This document shows, one piece after another, positions 16,742-24,847 of a stretch of DNA of 64,000 bases (positions within the stretch are counted from its first letter, which is position 1; every line of letters begins with the position of its first letter). Both the position numbers and the translations under genes were made by a program. The notes under the pieces were generated by a model. The model was not told where the DNA came from, ran no database searches, and saw nothing but the letters and a program-made list of their open reading frames with translations. Location of the stretch: assembly GCF_002813375.1 (NCBI RefSeq), contig NZ_PHUJ01000003.1:1550001-1614000 (forward strand), given 5' to 3'. Source of the DNA: Pseudonocardia alni. GTDB taxonomy: Bacteria; Actinomycetota; Actinomycetes; Mycobacteriales; Pseudonocardiaceae.

Positions 16742-18108
16742 GACGCCACCGCCGCACGGCGCTCGCCGAAGCGCGACGGGTGCGCGAGCCCGAGGTTCTC
16801 CCGCAGCGTGGCGCCCGGGGTGTAGTCGGTCCGGAACACCCCGCGCTCCTGCAGGATCGGCACGACCCTGTCGACGACCTCGTCGAGGCCGGACGGGCTG
16901 ATGTGGGAGCCGAGGATGAACCCGTCGGAGGCGTCGTTCTGCACGTAGCGGTCGATCTCGTCGGCCACGTGCTCCGGGGTCCCGACGAACACCGCGCGGT
17001 CGAAGACGTGCTTGACGGTGTCGCGCAGCGAGTACCCGTGGGCCTGCGCGAGCTCGCGCCAGGCGGCGACCGTCGCGTGCGCATCCTGGGTCAGCGGCGC
17101 CCGGCCCTCGATCCACTTCGGAGCCTCGGGGGTGGGCTCGACGTCGGGCAGCGGGCCGTCCGGGTCGTAGGCCGACAGGTCCCGGTTCCACACCATCTCG
17201 GCGAGCACGATCGAGGTCCAGGGGTCGACCTGCTGGTCGTGGATGTGTTCGTGGCGTTCACGGGCCTCGACGGCGGTGTCGCCGAGCACGACGCCCGCGC
17301 TGGGCAGGATCCGCACCTCGTCGGGGTCGCGGCCGGCCCTGCGGACGCGCGCCTTGACGTCGTCGTAGAAGGCGCGGGCCTCGTCGAAGCGCTGGTAGCG
17401 GGAGAAGATCGCGTCGGCGGACGCGGCGGCGAAGTCGCGTCCGGCCGGGGACTCCCCGGCCTGCAGGACGACCGGGTGGCCCTGCGGGCTGCGCGGGGTG
17501 GTGAAGCGCCCGGCGATGTCGAACTGGTTGCCGGAGACGGCGAAGTCGCCGACGTGGCCGTCGCGCAGGAACGTGCCCGACGTGGGGTCGGCGACGACGG
17601 CGTCGGAACCCCAGGAGTCCCAGAGCGCGCGGACCGCGGCGAGGGTCTCGCCCGCGCGCTCATAGCGCTGGTGGTGCCCGAGGAACGCCCCGCGGCGGAA
17701 GTTCTCGCCGGTGGGGGCGTCGGAGCTGGTCACGACGTTCCACGCGGCGCGGCCGCCGGAGAGCAGGTCGAGGGTGGCGAACTTGCGCGCCAGCTCGTAG
17801 GGCTCGTTGAAGGTGGAGTTGATCGTCCCGGCCAGCCCGATGTGCTCGGCGACCGCGGCCAGCGCGGCGAGCACGGTGAAGGTGTCCGGGCGCCCGACGA
17901 CGTCCTGGTCGAACACCTCGCCGCCGCGGGTGCGCAGCCGTAGCCCCTCAACGAGGAACAGCAGGTCGAGCCTCCCGCGCTCGGCGGTGCGGGCCCAGTG
18001 CTCGAAGGACTCCCAGTCGATGTGGCTGCCGGAGGCGGGGTCGTTCCAGACGGTGTCGTGGTTGACGCCCGGGAAGTAGGCGCCGAGCACGATCTGCTTC
18101 CTGCTCAT
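16738..18108 (-). CDS. LLM-class flavin monooxygenase (NtaA/SnaA/DszA/DmoA type), copy 1
   Basis: 456 aa TIM-barrel flavin-dependent monooxygenase that uses FMNH2 supplied by a separate reductase. The subfamily is shown by length and by the signature blocks NDPASGSHIDWESFEHWART, GRPDTFTVLAAL and GGRAAWNVVTS. Enzymes of this subfamily cleave C-S or C-N bonds (dimethyl sulfide, dibenzothiophene sulfone, aminopolycarboxylates). Very similar to the gene at 24848-26191 in the divergent operon, so the two are paralogs. Translationally coupled to the SBP gene downstream and the LLM gene upstream. Confidence 0.92.
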   Translation of the reverse strand: MSRKQIVLGAYFPGVNHDTVWNDPASGSHIDWESFEHWARTAERGRLDLLFLVEGLRLRTRGGEVFDQDVVGRPDTFTVLAALAAVAEHIGLAGTINSTFNEPYELARKFATLDLLSGGRAAWNVVTSSDAPTGENFRRGAFLGHHQRYERAGETLAAVRALWDSWGSDAVVADPTSGTFLRDGHVGDFAVSGNQFDIAGRFTTPRSPQGHPVVLQAGESPAGRDFAAASADAIFSRYQRFDEARAFYDDVKARVRRAGRDPDEVRILPSAGVVLGDTAVEARERHEHIHDQQVDPWTSIVLAEMVWNRDLSAYDPDGPLPDVEPTPEAPKWIEGRAPLTQDAHATVAAWRELAQAHGYSLRDTVKHVFDRAVFVGTPEHVADEIDRYVQNDASDGFILGSHISPSGLDEVVDRVVPILQERGVFRTDYTPGATLRENLGLAHPSRFGERRAAVAS

Positions 18109-19364
18109 GCGGTGGCTCCGGTGGGGGTCGGGACGACGGCGGCATCGGCCCCGGCGGCGTAGCGGCTGGCCGGGCGGGGCAGCCCGAAGCGCGCGCGCAG
18201 GGTCGTCTCGCCGTAGGCGGTGCGGAAGGCGCCCCGGGCCTGCAGCTCGGGCACCAGACCGTCGACGATCGCGTCCAGGTCGGTCGGCAGGACGGCGGGG
18301 CGCAGCCGGTAGCCGTCGAGCCCGGCGCGCCGCCAGGACAGCAGGGTGTCGGCGAGCGCGGCGGGGGTGGTGGCGAGCACGGCGGCGTCGGAGGAGAGCG
18401 GGTCGAGCGCGTCGAGGCGGGCGAGCCGCTCGCGGGCGGCGCGCTCGGTGTCGGCCAGCACCACGACGACGTCGCCGAGGATCCGCAGCGGCGGCGCGGT
18501 GCGGCCCGCGGCGGCCTCCGCGGCCCGGACCTGGGCGACGATGCGGACGGCGTCGTCGGCGTCGTGCGGGGTGGTGAACACGACGTCGCCGACCCGGGCG
18601 GCGAGCAGCGCCGGGTCGTAGCCGTGGGCCAGCGACACGACCAGCGGCTGGCCCTGCGGCGGGCGCGGCACGATCGACGGCCCGGCGACGCCGAAGTGCT
18701 CCCCGGCGAAGTCGACCCGGTGCAGCTTGTCCCGGTCGACGAAGCGCCCGGTCAGGGCGTCGCGGATCTCGGCGTCGTCCTCCCAGGAGTCCCAGAGCCT
18801 GCGCACGACCTCGACGGCGTCGGCGGCCTCGCCGAACAGCTCGGCGACGAGTTCGCGGGCGGCCGGGGTGTCGAGGTCGGCACGGCGCAGGCCGGGGACG
18901 CTGCGGCGCCCGAAGTGGGCGGCCTCGTCGGCGCGGACCGAGGTCTGCACCCGCCACCCGGCGCGGCCGTGGCTGTCGTGGTCGAGCGTCGACAGCGCGG
19001 ACGCGACGTGGAACGGCTCGGTGTGGGTGGTGGTGACGGTCGGGACCAGCCCGATCCGCGACGTCGTCGGGGCGAGGAAGGCGGCCACCAGCGAGGCGTC
19101 GAGGCGCCCCTGTACCCGGTCGGTGCGCCGGTCGGCGCCGCTCAGGTGGTCCCCGGACTGCAGTCCGAACGCGTCCTCGATCGTCAGCAGGTCCAGCAGC
19201 CCGCGCTCGGCGGTGCGGGCCAGGTCGGTCCAGTAGCGGGCGGTGAACAGCCCACGGGGGTGTGCGGCGGGGTCGCGCCAGGCGGCGGGGTGCCAGCCTG
19301 CGCCGTCGAGGGCGACGGCCAGGTGCAGGGGGCCGCCGGTGGTAGTGGTGTCCGATATGGACAT
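18105..19364 (-). CDS. LLM-class flavin-dependent oxidoreductase
   Basis: 419 aa bacterial-luciferase-like TIM barrel. It diverges from copy 1: it lacks the NDPASGSH block but keeps WTDLARTAERGLLDLLTIED, the internal GWRVQTSVRADEAAHFG and the late DLDAIVDGLVPELQARGAFR. First structural gene of the minus-strand operon; starts 142 bases after a Cys-containing leader peptide. Likely substrate: an organosulfur intermediate in the same pathway as copy 1. Confidence 0.9.
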   Translation of the reverse strand: MSISDTTTTGGPLHLAVALDGAGWHPAAWRDPAAHPRGLFTARYWTDLARTAERGLLDLLTIEDAFGLQSGDHLSGADRRTDRVQGRLDASLVAAFLAPTTSRIGLVPTVTTTHTEPFHVASALSTLDHDSHGRAGWRVQTSVRADEAAHFGRRSVPGLRRADLDTPAARELVAELFGEAADAVEVVRRLWDSWEDDAEIRDALTGRFVDRDKLHRVDFAGEHFGVAGPSIVPRPPQGQPLVVSLAHGYDPALLAARVGDVVFTTPHDADDAVRIVAQVRAAEAAAGRTAPPLRILGDVVVVLADTERAARERLARLDALDPLSSDAAVLATTPAALADTLLSWRRAGLDGYRLRPAVLPTDLDAIVDGLVPELQARGAFRTAYGETTLRARFGLPRPASRYAAGADAAVVPTPTGATA

Positions 19365-19506
19365 ACGGCATCGCTTTCTCGTCGCCCGGGGGCACGACGG
19401 GACGAAAAGGACGTCGGGGCGGCGCGGGACGCGGCGGCCGGGACGGGTGGCCGTCGTGGACGGCCGGGGCGGGTCGGGTGGGCGGGGGTGCCCGGCGGGA
19501 CGCCGG

Positions 19507-19605
19507 TCAGGCCCGACAGGTGGCGCCCGCGACCCGCATCAGGTCGACGTGGCGGCGGTACCGGGGATGGTGCGCGGCGCGCACCTGCTCGGCGACCGAG
19601 CGCAT
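19507..19605 (-). CDS. Short leader peptide B (RRHVDL…TCRA type)
   Basis: 32 codons from an ATG with SD GGAGG six bases upstream; another ATG is in frame four codons earlier. It ends RRHVDLMRVAGATCRA, the recurrent 'RRHVDL…CR' leader peptide found ahead of sulfur-metabolism operons in actinobacteria. Cys is the third-last residue and its codon is TGT. It precedes the LLM/ABC operon by 142 bases. Role by analogy: ribosome stalling at Cys when cysteinyl-tRNA is scarce relieves attenuation of the operon. Confidence 0.7.
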   Translation of the reverse strand: MRSVAEQVRAAHHPRYRRHVDLMRVAGATCRA

Positions 19606-19714
19606 GGGATCCTCCATCGGACCCGGCTGGAGCACCCGCACCCGCCTGTGGCGGGGGGTTGCTGCGGCGTCGTCGAGCCGGGTCTCTCGGCCGCTCCGGA
19701 TGGTGTGCGTCCCG

Positions 19715-19745
19715 ACTGTAGGTATCCGGTGCCCGACGATGTCAA
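19715..19745 (-). promoter_or_regulatory. Promoter of the minus-strand sulfur operon
   Basis: On the minus strand: consensus TTGACA (19740-19745), a 19-base spacer and TACAGT (19715-19720). It is among the best sigma-70-type matches in the window. Transcription would start near 19708, leaving a ~100-base 5' region before leader peptide B. Confidence 0.6.
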
Positions 19746-20000
19746 CCCGCATCGCGATCGAGTGACCCGCACCGCAGCACACCTCCCGACCTGCGGAATC
19801 ATCACCCGGATGCCGCGAAAGGTGTCCGGACAGCTCGCAACCGTTCCTGGTTGGTGGACTCCGGGTTGTCCGGAGAGGTGACCACCGCGCACCCTGGTCG
19901 GGTGACGACGAGCCAGCGGCGGCCCTCGCGCCCCGCACGGCTCGTGGGGGACGCGGCGGCCCCCGTCCCCCAGCGGCAGGCGCGCACCGCGTGGCACGCG

Positions 20001-20078
20001 GTGCCCCTGCGCCCGACCGGCCTGGAGCCGTTCTGGCCGAGCCGGCGCGCCCCCGCCTACAGCGAACTCTGTCGCTGA
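20001..20078 (+). CDS. Short leader peptide C (LEPFWP…ELCR type)
   Basis: 25 codons from GTG 20001, ending LEPFWPSRRAPAYSELCR then TGA; in-frame GTG codons as far back as 19902 would give up to 58 residues. Shares 13 of 18 residues with leader A at 10364-10441. Cys codon TGT, penultimate residue. It is 198 bases upstream of the SsuA-like gene. That interval is C-rich and G-poor over long stretches, which resembles a Rho-loading region and would fit Rho-dependent attenuation (inference). Confidence 0.55.
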   Translation: MPLRPTGLEPFWPSRRAPAYSELCR

Positions 20079-20276
20079 CCGGTCCCCGTCCCGCAGGCCG
20101 TCACGCCACGCCCCCGGCGTGCGACGCACCCGCCGGACCGGGAACCGCCCGCCGGACACCACTCCGGCCCGCCACCCGTCCCGAACCCCGGCACGCCCTT
20201 CCAGGGCCCGCCGGCCCCGGCGCGCCGCGGTCGTCCCCGACCGCCCGCCATCCCCACGGAAGGACCCCGTTCCGCG

Positions 20277-21371
20277 ATGTCCCCGCACGTCCTGCGCGCC
20301 GGATCCCGGGCGCGCACCGCCGCCGTCCTGCTCGCGCTCCTCACCGCGGTCGGGCTGCTGGCCGGATGCTCCCGCGCCGAGGAGAGCACCACCGCCGCGG
20401 GCGCCACCTCCCCCGCGACCGAGGTCCGCCTCGGCTACTTCCCGAACATCACCCACGCCCCCGCCCTCGTCGGCGTGAAGCAGGGCCTGTTCGCCGCCGA
20501 GCTGGGGAGCACGACGCTCGTCCCCCAGACGTTCAACGCGGGTCCGGACCAGGTCAACGCCCTGCTCGGCGGCTCGATCGACGTCGCGTTCATCGGCTCC
20601 GGCCCGGCGATCAACGCGTTCACCAAGTCCAACGGCGAGGCCGTGCGCCTCGTCGCGGGCTCCACCTCCGCCGGCGCCCAGCTGGTCACCCGGCCCGACA
20701 TCACCTCGCCCGAGCAGCTCAAGGGCACGATCATCGCGACGCCCCAGCTGGGCAACACCCAGGACATCGCGCTGAAGACCTGGCTGTCGGAGAACAAGCT
20801 CCCGATCGGGCAGGGTCCGGACGCGGTGACGGTGCAGAACATCGAGAACCCGCAGACCCTCGACCTGTTCAAACAGGGCAAGGTCGCCGGCGGCTGGCTG
20901 CCCGAGCCGTGGAGCTCGCGCCTGGTCGACGCCGGGGCGAAGGTCCTGGTCGACGAGAAGTCCCTGTGGCCCGGCGGGAAGTTCCCGACGACCGTCGTCA
21001 TCGTCCGGACCGAGTTCCTCCAGCAGCACCCCGAGACCGTCGAGGCGATCCTGCGCGGCGAGCAGAAGGCCATCGCCCTCATCCGCGACGACCCCGCGCA
21101 GGCGAAGACCGTCTCCAACGAGGCGATCGGCGAGATCACCGGCAAGCCGCTGGCGGCCACCATCCTCGACCGCGCGTTCACCGAGCTGTCCTTCGACTCC
21201 GACCCGCTCGCCTCGACCTTCCCCCAGCTGGCGAAGGACTCGGTCACGGCGGGCATCGCGAAGAGCGAGGCGGACCTGACCGGCTTCCTCGACCCGACCG
21301 CGGTCGATGCCGTCCGGACGAGCTCCGGGGAGGCCGCCGTGGACCCGGCCGGCCTCGCCGCCCGGAACTGA
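20277..21371 (+). CDS. ABC importer substrate-binding lipoprotein, SsuA/TauA/NrtA type
   Basis: 364 aa. Lipobox LLAGC, Cys31. The mature protein is a family-9-like solute-binding protein: VRLGYFPNITHAPALVGVKQ at the N terminus, then DVAFIGSGPAINAF and GGWLPEPWSSRL. It belongs to the sulfonate/nitrate/taurine group. With ATPase and permease genes immediately downstream and organosulfur monooxygenases nearby, aliphatic sulfonate or sulfonate-like substrates are most likely. First gene of a plus-strand operon behind leader C; SD GGAAGGA. Confidence 0.9.
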   Translation: MSPHVLRAGSRARTAAVLLALLTAVGLLAGCSRAEESTTAAGATSPATEVRLGYFPNITHAPALVGVKQGLFAAELGSTTLVPQTFNAGPDQVNALLGGSIDVAFIGSGPAINAFTKSNGEAVRLVAGSTSAGAQLVTRPDITSPEQLKGTIIATPQLGNTQDIALKTWLSENKLPIGQGPDAVTVQNIENPQTLDLFKQGKVAGGWLPEPWSSRLVDAGAKVLVDEKSLWPGGKFPTTVVIVRTEFLQQHPETVEAILRGEQKAIALIRDDPAQAKTVSNEAIGEITGKPLAATILDRAFTELSFDSDPLASTFPQLAKDSVTAGIAKSEADLTGFLDPTAVDAVRTSSGEAAVDPAGLAARN

Positions 21372-21399
21372 CACCACCACCCACGAGGGGAACCCACCG

Positions 21400-22200
21400 A
21401 TGACCGTCGACCTCACCACCCGACGTCCCCGGACCCGCGACACCGCGGTGGCGCTGTCCGGGGTCGCCAAGACCTTCGGCACCGGGCCGGGTGCGGTGAC
21501 CGCACTCAACGGGATCGACCTGCAGGTCGGCGCCGGCGAGTTCGTCTGCGTGCTCGGCGCGTCCGGCTGTGGCAAGTCGACGCTGCTGAACCTGCTCGCC
21601 GGGCTCGACGCCCCGACGGCGGGCGAGGTCACGGTGGGGTCCGCCCGGCCGTCGTTCATGTTCCAGGAGGCCGCGCTCATGCCGTGGCTGACCGCGCTGC
21701 GCAACGTCGAGCTGCCGCTCAAGCTCGCCGGGCACGGCCGGTCGGCCCGGCAGGAGCGCGCCGAGGAGCTGCTGTCGCTGGTGCGCCTGGAGGGCATGGG
21801 CGGCAAACGTCCGCACGAGCTGTCCGGCGGCATGCGCCAGCGCGTGTCACTGGCCCGGGCACTCGCCGCCGCGACCGGTCTCGGCGAGGACCAGGGCACC
21901 GGCGGGCTGCTGCTGATGGACGAGCCGTTCGCGGCCCTCGACGCGATCACCCGCGACGTCCTGCAGGGCGAGCTCCTGCGCGTCTGGCGGGCCACCGGCA
22001 CCACGATCGTGTTCGTCACCCACGACGTCCGCGAGGCGGTCCGGCTCGCCGAGCGGGTGGTCCTGCTGTCCTCGCGGCCCGGCACCGTGGTGCGGGAGTG
22101 GACGGTGCCCGCCGACGGCCACGACGCCGAGGCCCAGGCCGAGCTGCACGACGACATCACCGGACGACTGCGGCAGGTGATCACCAGCCATGCCGCGTGA
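21400..22200 (+). CDS. ABC importer ATPase, SsuB/TauB type
   Basis: 266 aa single NBD: Walker A GASGCGKST (about 49-57), Q-loop FMFQEAALMPWL, signature LSGGMRQR, Walker B LLLMDEPFAALD, H-loop VFVTHDVREAVRLAERV. The MFQEAALMPWL block and DVREAV segment are typical of nitrate/sulfonate ATPases. The ATG at 21400 follows a GAGGGGA SD. Confidence 0.94.
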   Translation: MTVDLTTRRPRTRDTAVALSGVAKTFGTGPGAVTALNGIDLQVGAGEFVCVLGASGCGKSTLLNLLAGLDAPTAGEVTVGSARPSFMFQEAALMPWLTALRNVELPLKLAGHGRSARQERAEELLSLVRLEGMGGKRPHELSGGMRQRVSLARALAAATGLGEDQGTGGLLLMDEPFAALDAITRDVLQGELLRVWRATGTTIVFVTHDVREAVRLAERVVLLSSRPGTVVREWTVPADGHDAEAQAELHDDITGRLRQVITSHAA

Positions 22201-22210
22201 GGACTCCTCG

Positions 22211-23086
22211 ATGACGGTCGTCGAGAACGACCGGGACTCCGCCGCCGCGGTCGCCGGGCTCGACGCGCTCGACACCCCGGTCGAGCGGACGACACCGTGG
22301 TGGCAGCGGTTCCTGCGGACCTGGCTGCCGCCGCTGGTGGCGCTCGTCGTGATCGTGGTGGTCTGGCAGCTCGTATGGGCCTCGGCGGTCACGCCCGAGT
22401 ACAAGCTGCCCGCCCCGGCCGACGTGGCCGCCGCGTTCGGCGAGACCGTCGCCAGCGGCGAGATCTGGTCGATCCTGTGGACCTCGGTCAGCCGGGCCGC
22501 CCTCGGCTTCCTGCTCGCCCTGGTGATCGCCACCCCGCTCGGTGTGGTGGTCGCGAAGGTGCCGGTGGTGCGTGCGGCGATCGGCCCGCTGCTCACCGGT
22601 CTGCAGTCGCTGCCCTCGGTGGCCTGGGTGCCGGCCGCGGTGCTGTGGTTCGGGCTGACCAACGCCACGATCTTCTTCGTGGTGCTGCTCGGCTCGGTGC
22701 CCTCGATCGCGAACGGCCTGGTCGCGGGCATCGACCAGGTGCCGCCGATCCTGCCCCGGGCGGGCCAGGTCCTGGGCGCGACGGGCTACCAGATGGCCCG
22801 CTACGTCCTGCTCCCCGCGGCGCTGCCCGGCTATCTGGCCGGCTGCAAGCAGGGCTGGGCGTTCTCCTGGCGGTCGCTCATGGCCGCGGAGATCATCGCC
22901 GCCGGTCCGGCGCTGGGCGTGGGGCTCGGCGCCTATCTGAAGAACGGCGCCGACGTGAACGACATCGTGCAGGTGTTCGCCGCGATCCTGCTGATCCTCA
23001 TCGTCGGCATCGGTGTCGAGCTGCTGGTCTTCCGCCCGCTGGAGCGACGGGTCCTGCGCGCCCGGGGGCTGGCGCTCACCGTCTGA
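22211..23086 (+). CDS. ABC importer permease, SsuC/TauC type
   Basis: 291 aa from the ATG at 22211 with SD GAGGA seven bases upstream; an earlier in-frame ATG at 22190 would overlap the ATPase by 11 bases. Six TM helices in a BPD_transp_1 domain; signature segment LQSLPSVAWVPAAVLWFGL and the cytoplasmic EAA-like loop ARYVLLPAALPGYLAGCKQG. Completes the sulfonate-type importer. Confidence 0.93.
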   Translation: MTVVENDRDSAAAVAGLDALDTPVERTTPWWQRFLRTWLPPLVALVVIVVVWQLVWASAVTPEYKLPAPADVAAAFGETVASGEIWSILWTSVSRAALGFLLALVIATPLGVVVAKVPVVRAAIGPLLTGLQSLPSVAWVPAAVLWFGLTNATIFFVVLLGSVPSIANGLVAGIDQVPPILPRAGQVLGATGYQMARYVLLPAALPGYLAGCKQGWAFSWRSLMAAEIIAAGPALGVGLGAYLKNGADVNDIVQVFAAILLILIVGIGVELLVFRPLERRVLRARGLALTV

Positions 23087-23237
23087 CCCGGGCGACGCCC
23101 GCAGGATCGGCACGCCGTCCCGTCCATGCACCACGAACTGTCCACAGTAGCTCTCTCACACCTCGGGACACCTGTCCGGACGGCCGTGACCACGGCTCCC
23201 ACCAGGCAGGACGCGAGTGATCCGGGTCGCCGGAGGC

Positions 23238-23267
23238 TTGGGCGGCGCCGAGGGTGACGGCTAGCGT
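23238..23267 (+). promoter_or_regulatory. Leaderless promoter of leader D
   Basis: TTGGGC (23238-23243), an 18-base spacer and TAGCGT (23262-23267), seven bases before the GTG at 23275. This places the transcription start at the first base of the leader ORF. Confidence 0.5.
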
Positions 23268-23274
23268 GGCGACC

Positions 23275-23352
23275 GTGACCGGATCGGTGCTGCTGACCAC
23301 GCGGGGGCATGTCGACCTCGCGCGCGTGGCGTCGGCACTCTGTCGACCCTGA
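23275..23352 (+). CDS. Short leader peptide D (GHVDLARVASALCRP)
   Basis: 25 codons from GTG, ending TRGHVDLARVASALCRP; a clear member of the RRHVDL…CR leader class with Gly replacing the second Arg. Cys codon TGT. Followed 151 bases later by the SfnB/DszC-like gene. A good leaderless promoter ends seven bases upstream. It gives the second plus-strand unit of the sulfur region its own attenuator. Confidence 0.65.
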   Translation: MTGSVLLTTRGHVDLARVASALCRP

Positions 23353-23503
23353 GCCGTCGTCCCGAGGCGACCTCCCGAGTCGTTCCCGGGCGGTACCCGT
23401 CCCGCTCCGCGCGCGCCCGTCCGGCCCGCGCACCCCGCCGTGGCCCCGCCGTCGTCGCCCACCGCCGCGCGCCGCCGGTCGCCCCTCTCCGGAAGGACCA
23501 TCC

Positions 23504-24739
23504 ATGACCACCACCTCCCCCGCCCCCGCCGGCACCGACGGCCGCGCGGGCCGGACCGCCTGGACCGACGAGCAGCTCGACGCCGTCTTCGCGCCGGTGT
23601 TCGCGCGGATCGCCGAGGGCGCGGTGGCCCGCGAGCAGGGCCGCGCGCTCGCCCACGACGAGGTCGCCGCCCTGCGTGCCGAACGCTTCGGCGCGCTGCG
23701 GCTGCCCGTCGACCTCGGCGGCTACGGCGCCACCGTCCGCCAGCAGTTCCGGCTGCTCGTCGACCTGGCCGCCGCCGAGTCGAACCTGCCGCAGGCGCTG
23801 CGCGTGCACTGGTGGTACGTCGACGACCTGCTGCTCGCCGCCCCGGGCCCGGACCGCGACGCCCGGCTGGCCGCCGTCGCCGGGGGTGAGCTCGTCGGCA
23901 ACGCCATCACCGAGCCCGGCGTCGGCGCGATCGACCGCTACCGGACCGCGCTGACCCCGGACGGCGCCGGCGGCTACCGGCTGAACGGCACGAAGTACTA
24001 CTCGACCGGCAGCCTCTACTCCGACCGGATCCTCGTCGCCGCCGACCTCGACGGCGAGCGGGTCTCGGTGCTCGTCGACGGCGATGCCGAGGGAGTCGTC
24101 CAGCACGACGACTGGGACGGCTTCGGCCAGCGCCTCACCGCCAGCGGCACCACCGTGTTCACCGACGTCGCCGTGCCCGCCGACCGGGTCCTCGGTCCGG
24201 GCTACGGCTCCGCCGGCCGGTCCTGGGGCACGTCCTACCTGCAGCTCGTGCAGCTCGCCGTGCTGGCCGGCATCGCGCGGCGCGCCACCGACGACGTCGC
24301 CGGCTGGGTGCGGGAGCGCACCCGCACCTTCACCCACGCCGCGGCCGACCTGCCCCGCCACGACCCCCTGGTGCAGCAGGTCGTCGGGCGGCTGTCCGCC
24401 GCGGCGTGGTCGTCGCGGGCCCTGGTGCTGACCATCGCCGACCAGCTCGACCGGCTGCTCGACGCGGGCGGGGAGGACCCCGATCTGCTCGACCGCGTGG
24501 AGCTCGACGTCGCCCACGCCCAGGCCGCCGTCGTCCCGGCCGTGCTCGACGCCACCACCCAGCTGTTCGAGGTCGGTGGCGCGTCGATCACCTCGGAGAA
24601 GCTGCGCCTGGACCGGCACTGGCGCAACGCCCGGGTGATCTCCACGCACAACCCGCTGATCTACAAGCTGCAGACGATCGGGGACCACGTCCTCAACGGC
24701 ACCGACCTCCCCTACGCCTGGAGCGCCGGCAAGCGATGA
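23504..24739 (+). CDS. Acyl-CoA-dehydrogenase-fold flavin monooxygenase (SfnB/DszC-like)
   Basis: 411 aa. Fold of acyl-CoA dehydrogenases (N-terminal helical domain, beta domain about 150-240, C-terminal four-helix bundle), but the catalytic Glu region of true dehydrogenases is replaced by RHWRNARVISTHNPLIYK. That block is typical of the two-component monooxygenase branch (DszC, SfnB, XiaF-like), where reduced flavin is supplied in trans. The substrate is likely an organosulfur compound such as a sulfone or sulfoxide. SD GGAAGGA. Confidence 0.88.
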   Translation: MTTTSPAPAGTDGRAGRTAWTDEQLDAVFAPVFARIAEGAVAREQGRALAHDEVAALRAERFGALRLPVDLGGYGATVRQQFRLLVDLAAAESNLPQALRVHWWYVDDLLLAAPGPDRDARLAAVAGGELVGNAITEPGVGAIDRYRTALTPDGAGGYRLNGTKYYSTGSLYSDRILVAADLDGERVSVLVDGDAEGVVQHDDWDGFGQRLTASGTTVFTDVAVPADRVLGPGYGSAGRSWGTSYLQLVQLAVLAGIARRATDDVAGWVRERTRTFTHAAADLPRHDPLVQQVVGRLSAAAWSSRALVLTIADQLDRLLDAGGEDPDLLDRVELDVAHAQAAVVPAVLDATTQLFEVGGASITSEKLRLDRHWRNARVISTHNPLIYKLQTIGDHVLNGTDLPYAWSAGKR

Positions 24740-24847
24740 CCCGCGGGGTCGGGGCCTCCGTCGTCCGCGACCACGCCGGGCGGGAACACGACCGGCCGCA
24801 CGGTGTTGCACCGGTAGGAGACCGCTGAACCCCTCGGGAGGCCGTTC

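Noticed and set aside
19539..22295. 918-codon minus-strand frame opposite the SsuABC-like genes
   Set aside because: Antisense shadow of well-supported transporter genes. Only its extreme 3' portion coincides with the real leader peptide B, which is in a different setting with its own SD.
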